From Onthophagus taurus (taxonomy: Eukaryota; Arthropoda; Insecta; Coleoptera; Scarabaeidae), in contig NC_091976.1 in NCBI RefSeq assembly GCF_036711975.1, positions 5,208,001 to 5,272,000 of the forward strand: a stretch of DNA of 64,000 nt, given 5' to 3'. Below, one piece after another: positions 44,430 through 55,293 of the stretch. The notes under the pieces were generated by a model, which saw only the letters and a list, made by a program, of their open reading frames with translations, did not search any database and was not told the origin of the DNA. The position numbers and the translations under genes were made by a program. Position 1 is the stretch's first letter. The number at the start of each line of letters is the position of its first letter.

Positions 44430-45660
44430 AAACTTGTCTTTTCTACGTAACATTCACCACTTCTACTTCCAAGCCTTTGGATGTCCAACATAAAAAATAA
44501 CATTTTTCCAGGTCTACTATTTCAAGTTGAATCTGTACATGATAGTAATAATTATACTTCCGATGTAATTGAAAATTTCCGTTATCGTTTATGAAAACAA
44601 TTTTTTTTTTGATTTATTGCTTGGAATAGATGTAAGCTCTTGAAATTCGCTGGACACTTCACCTCGACGATGGCATTTTCGTTTTTTATTGTTTCATTTG
44701 GACTTGCAACTAAGAATCCATATATCTTACGAATGAATAGAGCTCAAGAATTTGCTGACAAGTTATATTTACTTTCAAATTTTTTTACTGCAAGCCATTC
44801 ATAGTCTTGGCTATGTCTAGTATTATTGTTTCCAGCAAATTTCGAGTACAAGATTGATTTAACTTTATTTAAGCAAGACGTGTCATTGCTCATCTTACAT
44901 ACATCACCAGATCTCGATGCAGTTAGGCACAGATACCTTTCTTGGATCCATTTCTGATTGGTACTTTAGCTTCTGGTAAGAATTTGTATTTTATTTATGT
45001 TAATGCACCCATCTTGCACGTTTTCAGTAAATTCTTCTTTCTTTTATATTCTTTATATGAAATGTCACTCATAAGTTATAACCGAATTGCTATCATTATC
45101 ATTAGCAACATAACCCTGATCGGCTTTCGCTACCTACCTGAATTACCCTGTATACACAAGTATTTTATTTTATTGTATACAATTATTTTATAGCAGTACC
45201 ACTCCGGATGATGCATCGTAATTGACGTTGTTCGAGCGTTTAGCGTTTACACCAGGCATCTGCAATTAAGGTTATCATAGGAATTCAGTCATTATTTACT
45301 TCTCCGGAAGCTGTAACTAAATTAAATTCTTCTTCACCTGCGTTCTTCATAGACTTCCATGCTTAATCCATGATTTTGTCACTTACGGTTTCTTGATATT
45401 TTTGGAGTGTTTTTGATAACATAAATGGTATATCCACACATAACAATAATTCTTCAGTCTGTGTATATCCGGTACCGACAGATAACATAAACAACGGCAG
45501 AGTTTATCTCAATAGACTCTTTGCTTTCTTCAGTATAAAGCTTCTTTTTTATCCCGCACATAAAACTTAAAAGAAATGAGCTGTTAAGCCCTTCTTTTGA
45601 CTCATTAATAAATTTAATGCGAGTTTTGTTGCAGTTGAATGGATTATCCTCCACCATCAG
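44430..45660 (-). pseudogene. Mutator-like transposase-domain/YqaJ protein relic
   Basis: Minus strand from 45657: PFNCNKTRIKFINESKEGLN, CGIKKKLYTEESKE, later GYTQTEELLLCVDIPFMLSK, SDKIMD, KSMKNAGEEEFNLVTASGEV and IPMITLIADAWCKR. This wording is that of insect proteins annotated with a Mutator-like transposase domain. From about 44950 down: LCLTASRSGDVCKM, TSCLNKVKSILYSKFAGNN and LAVKKFESKYNLSA, then KCHRRGEVS and ELTSIPSNKSK, matching the YqaJ exonuclease-type domain that follows in that family. Many stops and a deletion between the two parts. Its right end overlaps the first codons of the open frame used by the Penelope element. Confidence 0.7.
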
Positions 45661-46885
45661 TATTTACGTTGATGAATCCTCTACTGCTGTAAGCCACTCA
45701 GTTCATTTCAAAAATCTTAAAACCTTATATAATAATATTAAATCATTAAAGTCTAAAATTACAGACAATAATTTAGTAGTTACCTTGGGTGACAAAGGCG
45801 CTTATATTTCCAAGACTTTTGACTTTTTCAAGGAGAACAACATTTATAAAATTAAGTCTAACCCCACCAAAACCTTCAATGATCAACTCAGAAAATTCAT
45901 AAGAGAAAACTCTACTCTTTTAACAAAATTTAACATTAATTGTTTTAAATCTTTACAAATGAACCCCCTAATTCCGACCCTAAAAATCCTCATAAAACTA
46001 CACAAGAAAGAAAAAAGTATTAGACCGATCATTAGTAACTTAAATACGCCCACTAGTAAAGTTTCTAAAAACATTCAGAAATTTCTTTTCAATCTTTTCC
46101 GAAACAAAATTAACTACACCATTAAAAATTCTACAGAATTGATTCATAAACTGAAAAATAATATAAAACTTAATCATAATAGTAAACTAATATCGCTCGA
46201 CATCAAAAATCTCTATGCTAATGTACCAATAGAGCAAACCCTGGAAATAATTAAAAAACATCTAATCGAATCTCAGGACTCCTCTAACTTCAATATCATG
46301 GAGATAAACTGTTTTATGGAATTACTTCGCTTAACATGTAAACAGAATTTCCCCCTCAAATAAATACATTTTATTTACCAAAGAAATTGCTTTTTACGCT
46401 AGATATGTTGACGATATTTTTATTATTTTTAATGGTAACTATGCTAAATTATCCGCGTTACACAATATCTTCAATAATATAAATAATCTGCAATTCACTA
46501 TTGAAAAAGAAAACAATAACACACTTAATTTTCTTGACCTTCAAATTATTAGAAACAATACAGATAATATTTTACAATACAATATTTTCCGAAAACCAAC
46601 CACCTCAGATAATATTATTCCAAATAACTCATTTACCTGTTATCAACATAAAACAGCGAGTTTTAGATTTTTCTTTAATAGATTGTACAATGTACCCCTT
46701 AATGAGCGAGATACCATCTCAGAAATTCAAAAAATTATTAAAATAGGAATAAACAATAATTTCACTATCGCCGAAATGCAAAACATATATTTCAATTCAT
46801 GATGTGGATCCTTATTATCAATATGTATATGAAAATAATTAAATTTATATTTATGCTTTTATTGATAAATTAAGTTATACACTCT

Positions 46886-46924
46886 GCCTGACGCGTTTCG
46901 GCGATTTACGCCATCTTCGGAGGC
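46886..46924 (-). ncRNA. Hammerhead-like motif, one core change
   Basis: Minus strand: helix I GCCT, core CCGAAGA (consensus CTGANGA, so the U4 position is C), helix II GGCG/CGCC, GAAA, palindromic helix III ACGCGT, cleavage triplet GTC, then AGGC closing helix I. All helices are intact with different bases from the other motifs, a strong sign of conserved structure. Confidence 0.7.
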
Positions 46925-47095
46925 TTTCGTCCTTTTTGGTTATGTTATGTAGTAGGTACATAAAAATATTGGTTTCTTTTTTGGTAGAGCTAAGGTGTTT
47001 CCTGCAGGAATTATTTCAAACATTAATATTTATTGAGCTGGATTACTATTTGTTTTTCTCTCGGGAGCGAACAAATTGTAGAAAATGGCGTGCTA

Positions 47096-47137
47096 TGTGT
47101 TCGCATGCTGTCTTGCGCAAGACAGCATGCGAACACA
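47096..47137. repeat. 42-bp perfect palindrome
   Basis: Two 21-base arms without spacer, left arm TGTGTTCGCATGCTGTCTTG followed by C, centre GC/GC. No mismatch. Confidence 0.95.
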
Positions 47138-47846
47138 ATTTATCAATAAAAGCATAAATATAAATTTAATTATTTTCATATATTTCAATGTCCACAATTC
47201 ACACATTAATAAAATAGTATACCCACACAACAAATATACACAAAAATTCTTATCTATACCTTATCAACCTTCTTTGACTAAATCACTTAACCGCAACTTA
47301 TCTAGATATGACATTACAGCTTCTTTTAAATCCGAAAATAAAATTTACAACCACCTTTTCAATAACAAACATTGAAATAAAATGTTTAGAATGTGACATG
47401 TTATACATTGGTCAAACGGGTAGTAATATACAAACAAGATTCAAGGAACATTTAACGAAGGATAACTCAGCTGTTTACAAACATATTCACAACTTTAATC
47501 ATAAAATAGATATCAATAATTTAAAACTTGTCAGAAATGTTCACAAATCTAAGGAGTTAGACCTTTTAGAAGAATATTACATCAACAATTACAATAATCG
47601 CCTTATGAATGACATTAATGATTTGAATAACTTTAGATATTTCACTAAATTTATAAAATAAGCTTGTTCTCATATTCAAATTTCCCAGCTTCTTAAAAAA
47701 AACTCCAACGTCAACGCATGCGTTACCTCCTTTCAGATCATCTTCTCGTACTTGTTCCAATAGTCCAAATTTATCAACCATCCGAGACAGATGGACTCCA
47801 AATAAATTTTTATTTCATAATTTGTAAGTTATAAATTCCATTACAT

Positions 47847-48063
47847 TGTTGTGAATCAAAATATTAAAAAAAAAACTAATTATAAAAAGTGGGCTACGAC
47901 TACTGTATTTTTATAAAAAAAAAAATGATTAACGAAAAATATAAATAATATGAAAAAGTCAATATAAGATTGTAATTAATAAAATTGTTAATAAACATTA
48001 TCATATTGAAGAAGTCGTATAATTTTCTGATAATTAACATCGACGAGAAAAAGAGTCTTAATA
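47847..48063 (+). repeat. 5' LTR of Gmr1-like element
   Basis: 217 bp, from TGTTGTGAATC to GAGTCTTAATA. AT-rich, with ATAAATAATATGAAA and AATAAACATTATCA stretches that could serve as promoter and polyadenylation signals. Confidence 0.9.
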
Positions 48064-48144
48064 ACTGGTGGCATATCGGTGGGATAGTCCGATCAGCACG
48101 AATTCCACAACAAGAGAAATTGTATCCTTGTTTCGATGTTGATT

Positions 48145-48375
48145 TGAAGAAAGCGAAGCTCAAGAAGCGGCAGCAACCGGAAGGAGAAGCAAAGATCACG
48201 GGATAACAGCGACCTAAAGGAGAAGCGAAGCTCACGTGACGACAGCAACCGGAAGGAGAAGCGAAGCTCAAAGGGCAACAACGACCGGAAAGGAAAGCGA
48301 AATTTGCAGAACAGCGACTGGACGGAGAAGCGGTGCTCACGGAGCAACAGCAACCGAAAGCAGAAACGTAGTTCA
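48145..48375 (+). repeat. 36-bp tandem repeat in the element's leader
   Basis: AAGGAGAAGC recurs at 48181, 48217 and 48253, with decayed copies near 48289 and 48325, each unit also containing CAGCAACCG and GAAGCTCA. Open frames across this region on both strands follow from the repeat composition and are not genes. Confidence 0.85.
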
Positions 48376-48601
48376 AATTAGAAAAGATAGAAATTCAACA
48401 GGAATTACAAATAGTAAGTAGCATTTGTTTTCACTTGAGATTTTGTGGTCTCATTGAAAGAGTTTTTATAACAAATAAACAAACAACCAATTGCTATTAT
48501 TTTGTAAGTTGGATCAGTTTAATCTAACTGTAAAGAAATTGTATTAATTTTACTATTAATTGAAATAAAAGGTTACGTTATTAGTCTGTATCAAAAATAA
48601 A

Positions 48602-51600
48602 ATGAGTTCTGAGGCTGAATTTAGTATTTTCACGGTGCATGAGTTAAAATATATTTCACAGTTATTTGAATTACCTGAAAAGAAAAGAAAATTAGAAATA
48701 ATTAAAGAAATAATAAATTCTAACTACACTGTAGATGAGGTTAAAATAGAAATAATGACTTGGACTGAAAATCCTCAAAAGGGTAGATTAGAAAAGATTG
48801 AAATAGAAAAAAAAGAAAAAGAAGAAAAAGAGAGAATTGAAAGATTAGAGATTGCTAAGTTAGATACTGAAGTAAAACTTGCACAGTTTAGGGTGCAAGG
48901 TATTTCTGAGAATTCTAATTTTAGTAATTCTAATATCAATAGTTTTAATATGAATAAGTATTTACAACCATATAAAGATAACGGTGATATGAGTTTATTC
49001 CTGATCAACTTTGAACGGGTTTGTATTCAATTAAATTGCGGGAAAGAAACATGGCCACTGAGATTGACCAGTGTATTGTCACCGGCCGCAAATGAAGTTG
49101 TGGCTAGATTAAGCGAAGAAGTTGCGAAGGATTATGATAAAGTTAGAGCCAGTTTATTAAAAAAATATCAGTTAACTTCTGAGGTCTTTAGGGCCAAATT
49201 TAGATATAGTAAAAAGAAATTTGATCAGAGTTATGCTGAATTTGCTTATCAATTGAAGAATAATTTTAAAGAATGGATTAAATGCGAAGGGATATGCAGT
49301 GATATAAATAAATTAATACAATTAATATGTTTAGAAAAGTTTTACAGTTCAATACCATCTGAAATGAGATTTTGGGTTGAAGATCACAATAAAACAAAAT
49401 CAATTGAAGAAGCAGCGGAACAAGCAGATGTTTACATTTCGAAGAGGGGTCCTATTAATGATAGAAATGGATATAATAAATTTAAGCAGGAACATAAAAC
49501 ATCAACACAAAGGGAAACGAATCAGAATAATCCTTCCAATATGGAAACAGAAAGCGAAAGGAAAGGAGATAAGAGAAGTTTTGATAAACGAAGACCATTT
49601 AAATGTTATGCTTGCGGAGGAATAGGTCATTTTAAAGGATCAAAAGAATGTCCTAATTTCAAAGAAAGCAAAGAAAATAAGCAAGTAGTAGCTACCTTAA
49701 ATACTAAGAAAGAAGTTGAAGAATTATTTGCTCCATATACTTTAAAAGGGGAAATAAATGGTAAGGAAGTAAACATTTTGAGAGACAGTGCTGCGAGTTA
49801 TGATGTAGTACATAAAAACATTGTCAAAACAGAACATTATTCTGGGAAATATGTACATGTTAGAGGAGTACTGAATGAAGAAAGTGTGGCTTTACCAGTG
49901 GCTGTAGTAAAATTAAATTTACCAGAAATAGAAGAACTTGAAACAGAAGCTGCAGTTACAAGTAATTTGCCAAACGGATACTCGTATCTATTGTCAAATA
50001 GAACGTGGGAAATGTTCAGTAATGTGGATAATGTACAAAATGTATTTGCATTAACCCGATCAAAATCAAAAAAATTAAAATTAGAACAACAAAGTATTCC
50101 AGTAGAACAAAATCAGAAAAATGAAAAGCATAAAGAATTAAGAGAACAGGAAAATAAAGTAAATGAAAAGGATAAACAAAAGAAGGAAGAAAGTGTTTTA
50201 GAAGAAATGTTGATAATTCCTAAAGGAAAAACTGATTATGATGATATAACAAAGTTAAATCCTAATAAACTGAGGTTGTTGCAGGGAGGAGACCCTACGT
50301 TGAAAGAATACTATGATAAAGCAGAGATTAAAGAGGACAAAAATGGTGTTAAATTTAAAATCTTAAATGGAATATTGCACCGAAGATTTGTAGACAAATT
50401 AGGAAGACACTATGAACAAGTAGTGGTACCAACAAGTCTACGAGGGAAGATAATGGATATTGCGCATGATAATATGTGGATGGGCCATTTAGGATGTAAA
50501 AAGACGGTTGCAAGAATAAAACAAAATTACTGGTGGAGACAACTAAATAAAGATGTCAAGAATAAAATAAAATATTGTAACGTATGTATGCGTGTAGGGA
50601 AAAGCACAGACAAAGTAAAAGCGCCTATGTGCCGAGTTCCAATTATAACAGAACCGTAGAAGAAAGTAAATGTAGATATTGTCGGACCTTTGACTAAAAC
50701 GGAAAAGGGAAATAGGTACATACTTACCTTGATGTGCTGTGCAACTAAATTTCCGGATGCAATACCACTACAAGTAGCTGACTCAGAATCAGTGGTAAAA
50801 GGATTATTGAGCATATTTTCTAGAGTTGGTTTCCCTTCAGAGATACAGACAGATTTGGGGAGAGTGTTTGTTAGCAACCTAACTACGGAATTTTTGGAAC
50901 AAAGTGGTATTAAAATAATCCACAGCTCTGCATACCATCCTCAGTCAAATGCAGTAGAGAGATTTCATGGAGTGTTTAAAAGAATACTCAGAGCTTTGAG
51001 TTACGAACATGGAAAAGAGTGGGACGAGTACATTGATCAAGCATTATTTGCCGTAAGAAGTGCGCCACATGCGGCACATGGTTTCAGTCCTGCGGAGTTA
51101 TGTTATGGAAGGCAAATTAGATCTCCATTAAGTATGTTAAAAGCCTTATGGAATGGCAGAGATACTAATGAACCAGTAGTTAGTTATGTATTGAAATTAC
51201 TTGAACGATTGAAAAACATGCAAGAAATTGTAGAAATTAGTATGAAAGAAGCACAGAATAAATCAAAGAAATATTATGATAAAAAAGCAAAGGAAATTAT
51301 TTACAAAGAAGGGGATAAAGTGATGATATATCAGCCAGCTAGAACGAATAAATTACAAATGCAATGGGAAGGTCCAAAGAAAGTAGTAAGGAAAATATCA
51401 GATACCAATTACATATTAGAAGACCTAACTGGAAGAAGAAAGCAAACCCTTATACATGTAAATTTATTGAAACCTTATTATGAAAAACCTGAAATAGTTG
51501 CGATGTACGTAACATCTTCGGGGGAAGAAGAAACAGAAATGAATATATATAAATTGGAAAAGAAAGAGGAAGCAACTTTACTGGCTACAGAAGTTTTACA

Positions 51601-53011
51601 ACAATCAAAGGGAATTGGAGAATTTACAGAAGAGCAAAGAATGGATTTGGAGAATTTAATTGGAGAATTTCCTGGGTTATTTTCAAATCGCCCTGGTAGA
51701 ACCAATTTGGTTCAACATGATATTGCTTTGAAAGAAGAAAGGATTATCAGAACCAAACCGTATTCACAATCTCCGAGAGTACGAGAAATCATAGATGAAG
51801 AAATAGATAAAATGCTTAACTTAGGCGTAATTAAACCAAGTGACAGTCCATATTCGTCGCCGATGATTATAATAGAAATAGAAGGTAAAGAACCAAGACC
51901 AGTAATAGATTATCGGGCTTTAAATGCTATTTCCATACCTCAACAACACCCAATACCTAACATAGAAGCTTGTGTGGAACGGTGTAGTAACGCAAAATAT
52001 TTAAGTCTTATAGATGTTGTAAGAGCTTACTGGCAAATTGGAATGACTGAGCGTGCAAGTAAATATGCAGCTTTTATAACTCATCGAGGAGTATTTGAAC
52101 CAGTAACTTTGCCATTCGGACTTCAATCCGCTCCATTTTCTTTTCAAAGATTAATGGATAAAATTTTGGAAGGTTATAACGAATTTGCCGAACCTTATTT
52201 AGATGATATAGCAATACATTCAATGACATGGAAAGATCATTTGAAACATTTGCGACTTGTGTTTACAGCTATGCATAAGGCAGGTCTTACAATAAAGGCA
52301 AAGAAATGTGAGTGGGGAAAAGCTCAAGTTGTTTATCTAGGACATAAAATAGGACAAGGTTATAGAACTCCATCTGAAGCAAAAGTAGCTGCAATAAAAG
52401 AATTTCGACGACCGGTAACAAAAAAAGATATTAGAATCTTTTTAGGGATAACTGGATATTATAACCATTACATACCAAATTATGCAGAAATTGTTAGTCC
52501 TTTAACAGACGCTTTACGAAAAGGAGCCAAAAACAAGGTTGAATGGGATGAACAGAAGGAAAACGCATTTAATAATTTAAAACAAGAATTAACTAGTACT
52601 AAAGTGTTAAAAGCTCCCGATTATAAAAGAAAATTTATAGTACAAACTGATTGTTCAAAACGAGGAATGGGAGTTACTTTATCCCAACGTGATGACGAAA
52701 ATAAAGAATACCCTATACTGTACTTAAGCAAAAAGCTAACTGAGAGAGAACAAGCTTACAGTGCAAGTGAGTTAGAATGTGCTGCATTAGTTTGGGCAGT
52801 GAATAAATTAAAACCGTACCTATATTTAACTCATTTTATTATTGAAACAGATCATTGTCCTCTGACTTGGTTAAAACAAATGAGTAATAAAAACGCTAGA
52901 CTATTAAGATGGGCGCTTTCTTTACAAACGTTAGATTTTACGGTAGTTTATAAGCCTGGAAAAATGTGTGGCAACGTCGATTCGTTATCTCGTTATAATG
53001 TTGAGATGTAA
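48602..53011 (+). CDS. Gag-protease-integrase-RT-RNase H polyprotein with internal UAG
   Basis: One frame of 1470 codons, interrupted only by TAG at 50657-50659. Residues 1-330 are gag (a charged coiled stretch at 60-90). Near 335-350 lies a zinc knuckle, CYACGGIGHFKGSKEC. ILRDSAAS at about 395 is the aspartic-protease site with DSA in place of the usual D(S/T)G. H621, H628 and CNVC near 660 form the integrase HHCC finger. After the stop come the integrase core (VDIVGPL, QTDLGRVF, SNAVERFHG), then RT with LPFGLQSAPFSFQRLMD and PYLDDIAIHS, then RNase H (VQTDCSKRGMG, ASELE, ETDHCPLTW, GNVDSLSRY). The start ATG 48602 opens the frame. All main catalytic acids are present. The UAG sits in the integrase between the finger and the core. 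Confidence 0.92.
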
Positions 53012-53194
53012 GAGTTATTGTTTTGTGACTTAAATATTAGACGAATTTATCATGTTATTATTTGCCCAATGTTTTAATTAAGAGACCATAAAACCTTGAG
53101 TTGGGCAAATGCTTACTTGTGATGAGAATCAGCCTATTGGATGTCAGAAAAGTAGATTTCTACCATCAAAAGGCTGATTTCACCGGGCGCAAGT

Positions 53195-53410
53195 TGTTGT
53201 GAATCAAAATATTAAAAAAAAAACTAATTATAAAAAGTGGGCTACGACTACTGTATTTTTATAAAAAAAAAAAAATTAACGAAAAATATAAATAATATGA
53301 AAAAGTCAATATAAGATTGTAATTAATAAAATTGTTAATAAACATTATCATATTGAAGAAGTCGTATAATTTTCTGATAATTAACATCGACGAGAAAAAG
53401 AGTCTTAATA
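53195..53410 (+). repeat. 3' LTR of Gmr1-like element
   Basis: Matches the 5' LTR over its whole length. Preceded by CACCGGGCGCAAGT, a weak purine-rich tract. Confidence 0.9.
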
Positions 53411-53830
53411 ACATAACCAAATAATACCCTTTCTCTTCTTTACAGTTTAATATTAGAAAAATACCTTTTCTTTTGATAAGTTTTTTTATAATAATTCGAT
53501 TTTTTAACGATGAAACACGTGAGTCATAATAACTTTTTAGAAAAATTTATACTAACCTTGAAATTTTCAGAATTTATTATGAATATAATATTATAACACG
53601 CCCTTCAGGATTTTAAATTTTAAATTTTTGGTTTTTAAGAAAAACATTTTAAGGCTTCTGAATTTCAATTTGAATTTTTTGTGATGGTTTTGTAATATTT
53701 GTTAATTCTCCAGGTTTCAATCCGATTGCGTATATGGTTTTACAAATTCCAACTCTTTTAATTTGACGGTAACTTAATTGTATATTTTCCGTTTAATTAA
53801 TTAATTAAATTACACAATGTACTTTCAGTC

Positions 53831-53871
53831 GTGCCTGATGAAGGAATAAGTTATTCCGAAACTTGTTGCAC
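53831..53871 (+). ncRNA. Hammerhead ribozyme motif, strongest candidate
   Basis: Helix I GTGC, core CTGATGA, A, helix II GGAAT/ATTCC with AAGTT loop, GAAA, helix III CTTGT region, cleavage triplet GTT, then GCAC closing helix I with four pairs. Both invariant cores are exact. A poly(A)-signal-like AATAAA follows at 53875. Located 420 bp right of the Gmr1-like element in otherwise unannotated sequence. Confidence 0.75.
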
Positions 53872-54061
53872 CGAAATAAATTTTAATAAAATATAGCTTC
53901 ATCGTTAACCTAGAGTTTTAATAGTTCTATCAGTATTTGGTTTTGCATCATTTGTATTATTTATCTTATGGTATCGCTTCAAATAATGTTTATTCTTTTT
54001 AAATAAGTACTTTTTATGTGTGTCACAGTTTATACAATAAAATTAATAAAATTTAACTTAC

Positions 54062-54224
54062 CTTTCGGAATGAATACATTTTTCAATTGAATCTCGGACT
54101 ATAAAATATGAAATTTTAGGTTTTATAAAAATTTATATCGTAAATTATTACCGTCTATTACTCCTTTTTCGAGAACGTCTTCAAATGCTAAGGGGTAGTT
54201 TTTTAGATGAACATACTTACCCAT
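54062..54224 (-). other. Possible 5' exons of an unrecognised gene
   Basis: Minus strand: ATG at 54224 opens MGKYVHLKNYPLAFEDVLEK and four more codons to a donor GTAATAAT after 54152; an acceptor TTTTATAG before 54098 leads to 37 bases (in frame RDSIEKCIHSE) and a donor GTAAGT after 54062. I do not recognise the protein. The ATG itself lies in ATGGGTAAGTATG, a good donor, so the first splice could equally be there. No later exons were found in the 0.6 kb before the LTR element. Confidence 0.25.
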
Positions 54225-55140
54225 TGTTTATAAAAACTTTACACAAACTAAATTAAACTAACACTATAGTACACAATAAAATAACAACTATTGACTATAA
54301 ACGCAAAAATTTAGTTAAATTACACAATCATTAGTAGAAAATCACGGAAAATAAAGTTCAAAACGTACTTTTGGAAATGATTATTTTCTCTACAACATTA
54401 AAAAAGTAATAGATAAAACAAGGAGCTTTGATGAAGAGAGTCGATGTCAGCGCCCCTCAGTCGGCAGGAGGAGGTGGGACTAATGCGGTGGTAATACTTC
54501 GTGGGAATCTTGACGGAAAATATTCATTTTTACGATACCTTTTTTTTACGAAAAAATTTATTTAAAAAATATTACTATTTTTAAGTATACTATCATGCAC
54601 GCTAAGAAAGAACGACCAAATTCTATAATATTGAGGAATAAACCCCCTTTTTTTATGGAAAATTTAAAAAATTTTCACCATGCAAAATTGTTAGAAGAAG
54701 CTATGTACAAAATTTCATCCAAATATTTTCATAAATAATGCATGTTTTTTATAATTTGCCGAACTGTATGGTAAAGTAGCCTCTTAAAACTAATATTTTG
54801 CACATATTATTTTTTAAATCTAGTAATTGATAGATTTTTGTTTTTGGTTTTAATTATTCTCATTTATATGGGATTTTTGTAATTCAATTATTTTGTAGAT
54901 TCGGTTGATGATGACCTAATTTAGTGTCGAAACCGGTACCGAGGAAATTTTAAATAAACGCGAGAAACTAAAGTTAAAAAAACATTATTGTTTTATTGTA
55001 CACACAACTGTCTCAGTATTTATATATGTAATTGTATTAATTAAATTATAACATTACATTTTTAAAATAATAACATAATTTGAAAATGTGGTTGAATCGA
55101 CAACATGGACCGCCATTTCAGATTACGCTGATGAAATAAT
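54225..55140. other. Intergenic; one hammerhead-like motif
   Basis: AT-rich. Apart from a GC-richer patch at 54430-54500 (CAGTCGGCAGGAGGAGGTGG) that could be a promoter for the possible minus-strand exons, and the motif at 54901, nothing is recognised. Confidence 0.5.
54901..54942 (+). ncRNA. Hammerhead-like motif, one core change
   Basis: TCGG, TTGATGA (core C3 changed to T), a GAC/GTC-closed helix II, GAAA, palindromic ACCGGT, cleavage triplet GTA and CCGA closing helix I. Structure kept, core altered. Confidence 0.55.
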
Positions 55141-55150
55141 TTAATTATTT

Positions 55151-55190
55151 TCGGTACCGGTTTCGGTTACTTAAACCCATCATTAACCAT
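55151..55190 (-). ncRNA. Degenerate hammerhead-like motif 5' of U2 copy 5
   Basis: Minus strand: GGTTAATGATGGG, a GTTT/AAGT(A)AC-type helix II, GAAACCGGTACCGA. Core reads TTAATGA. Same repeat as upstream of copies 1 and 4. Confidence 0.45.
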
Positions 55191-55293
55191 AAGGTGATAT
55201 TGTAAGATTTTGGACGATAGATGGTGCGCGAATATTCTTATCGATACCGTATGGATGTCGTGGACTATGTGGGAAAAAGCTGTTTGGTTCAGT

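Larger units (their letters stand above)
46832..47178. repeat. Inverted-repeat insert with hammerhead motif in Penelope ORF
   Basis: Forty-base arms (AAAATAATTAAATTTATATT at 46832 and its complement ending 47178) bound about 350 bp that interrupt the Penelope coding region. The interior carries a hammerhead-like motif on the minus strand and a 42-bp perfect palindrome. Confidence 0.82.
45684..47661 (+). pseudogene. Penelope-like element, RT and GIY-YIG, split
   Basis: Penelope-like elements encode an RT joined to a GIY-YIG endonuclease. 45684-46363 reads KSKITDNNLVVTLGDKGAYI, IKLHKKEKSIRPIISNLNTP and LISLDIKNLYANVPIEQTLE (first catalytic Asp). A deletion follows NFPLK; 46395-46800 resumes with ARYVDDIFIIFNGNY (YVDD) and NTLNFLDLQIIRNN. 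After an insert (46832-47178) the C-terminal frame 47300-47661 has CDMLYIGQTGSNIQTRFKEH, the GIY-YIG core with its Arg, and ELDLLEEYYINNY (catalytic Glu). It is more complete than the copy at 3.7 kb. Confidence 0.88.
47847..53410 (+). mobile_element. Gmr1-like LTR retrotransposon, near intact
   Basis: Identical-looking LTRs of 217 bp (47847-48063) and 216 bp (53195-53410) starting TGTTGTGAATC, differing chiefly in an A-run and one or two bases nearby. ACAT occurs just outside each (47843-47846, 53411-53414), a probable 4-bp target duplication. A primer-binding-like TGGTGGCATATCGG follows the 5' LTR. A single long coding region fills 48602-53011. The domain order, with integrase before reverse transcriptase, is that of Gmr1-like elements within the Ty3/gypsy group. 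Confidence 0.92.

Noticed and set aside
48093-48421. Open frames on both strands rich in Arg/Glu or Phe/Ser
   Set aside because: They follow the 36-bp tandem repeat in the LTR element's leader; the repetition explains the openness in several frames.
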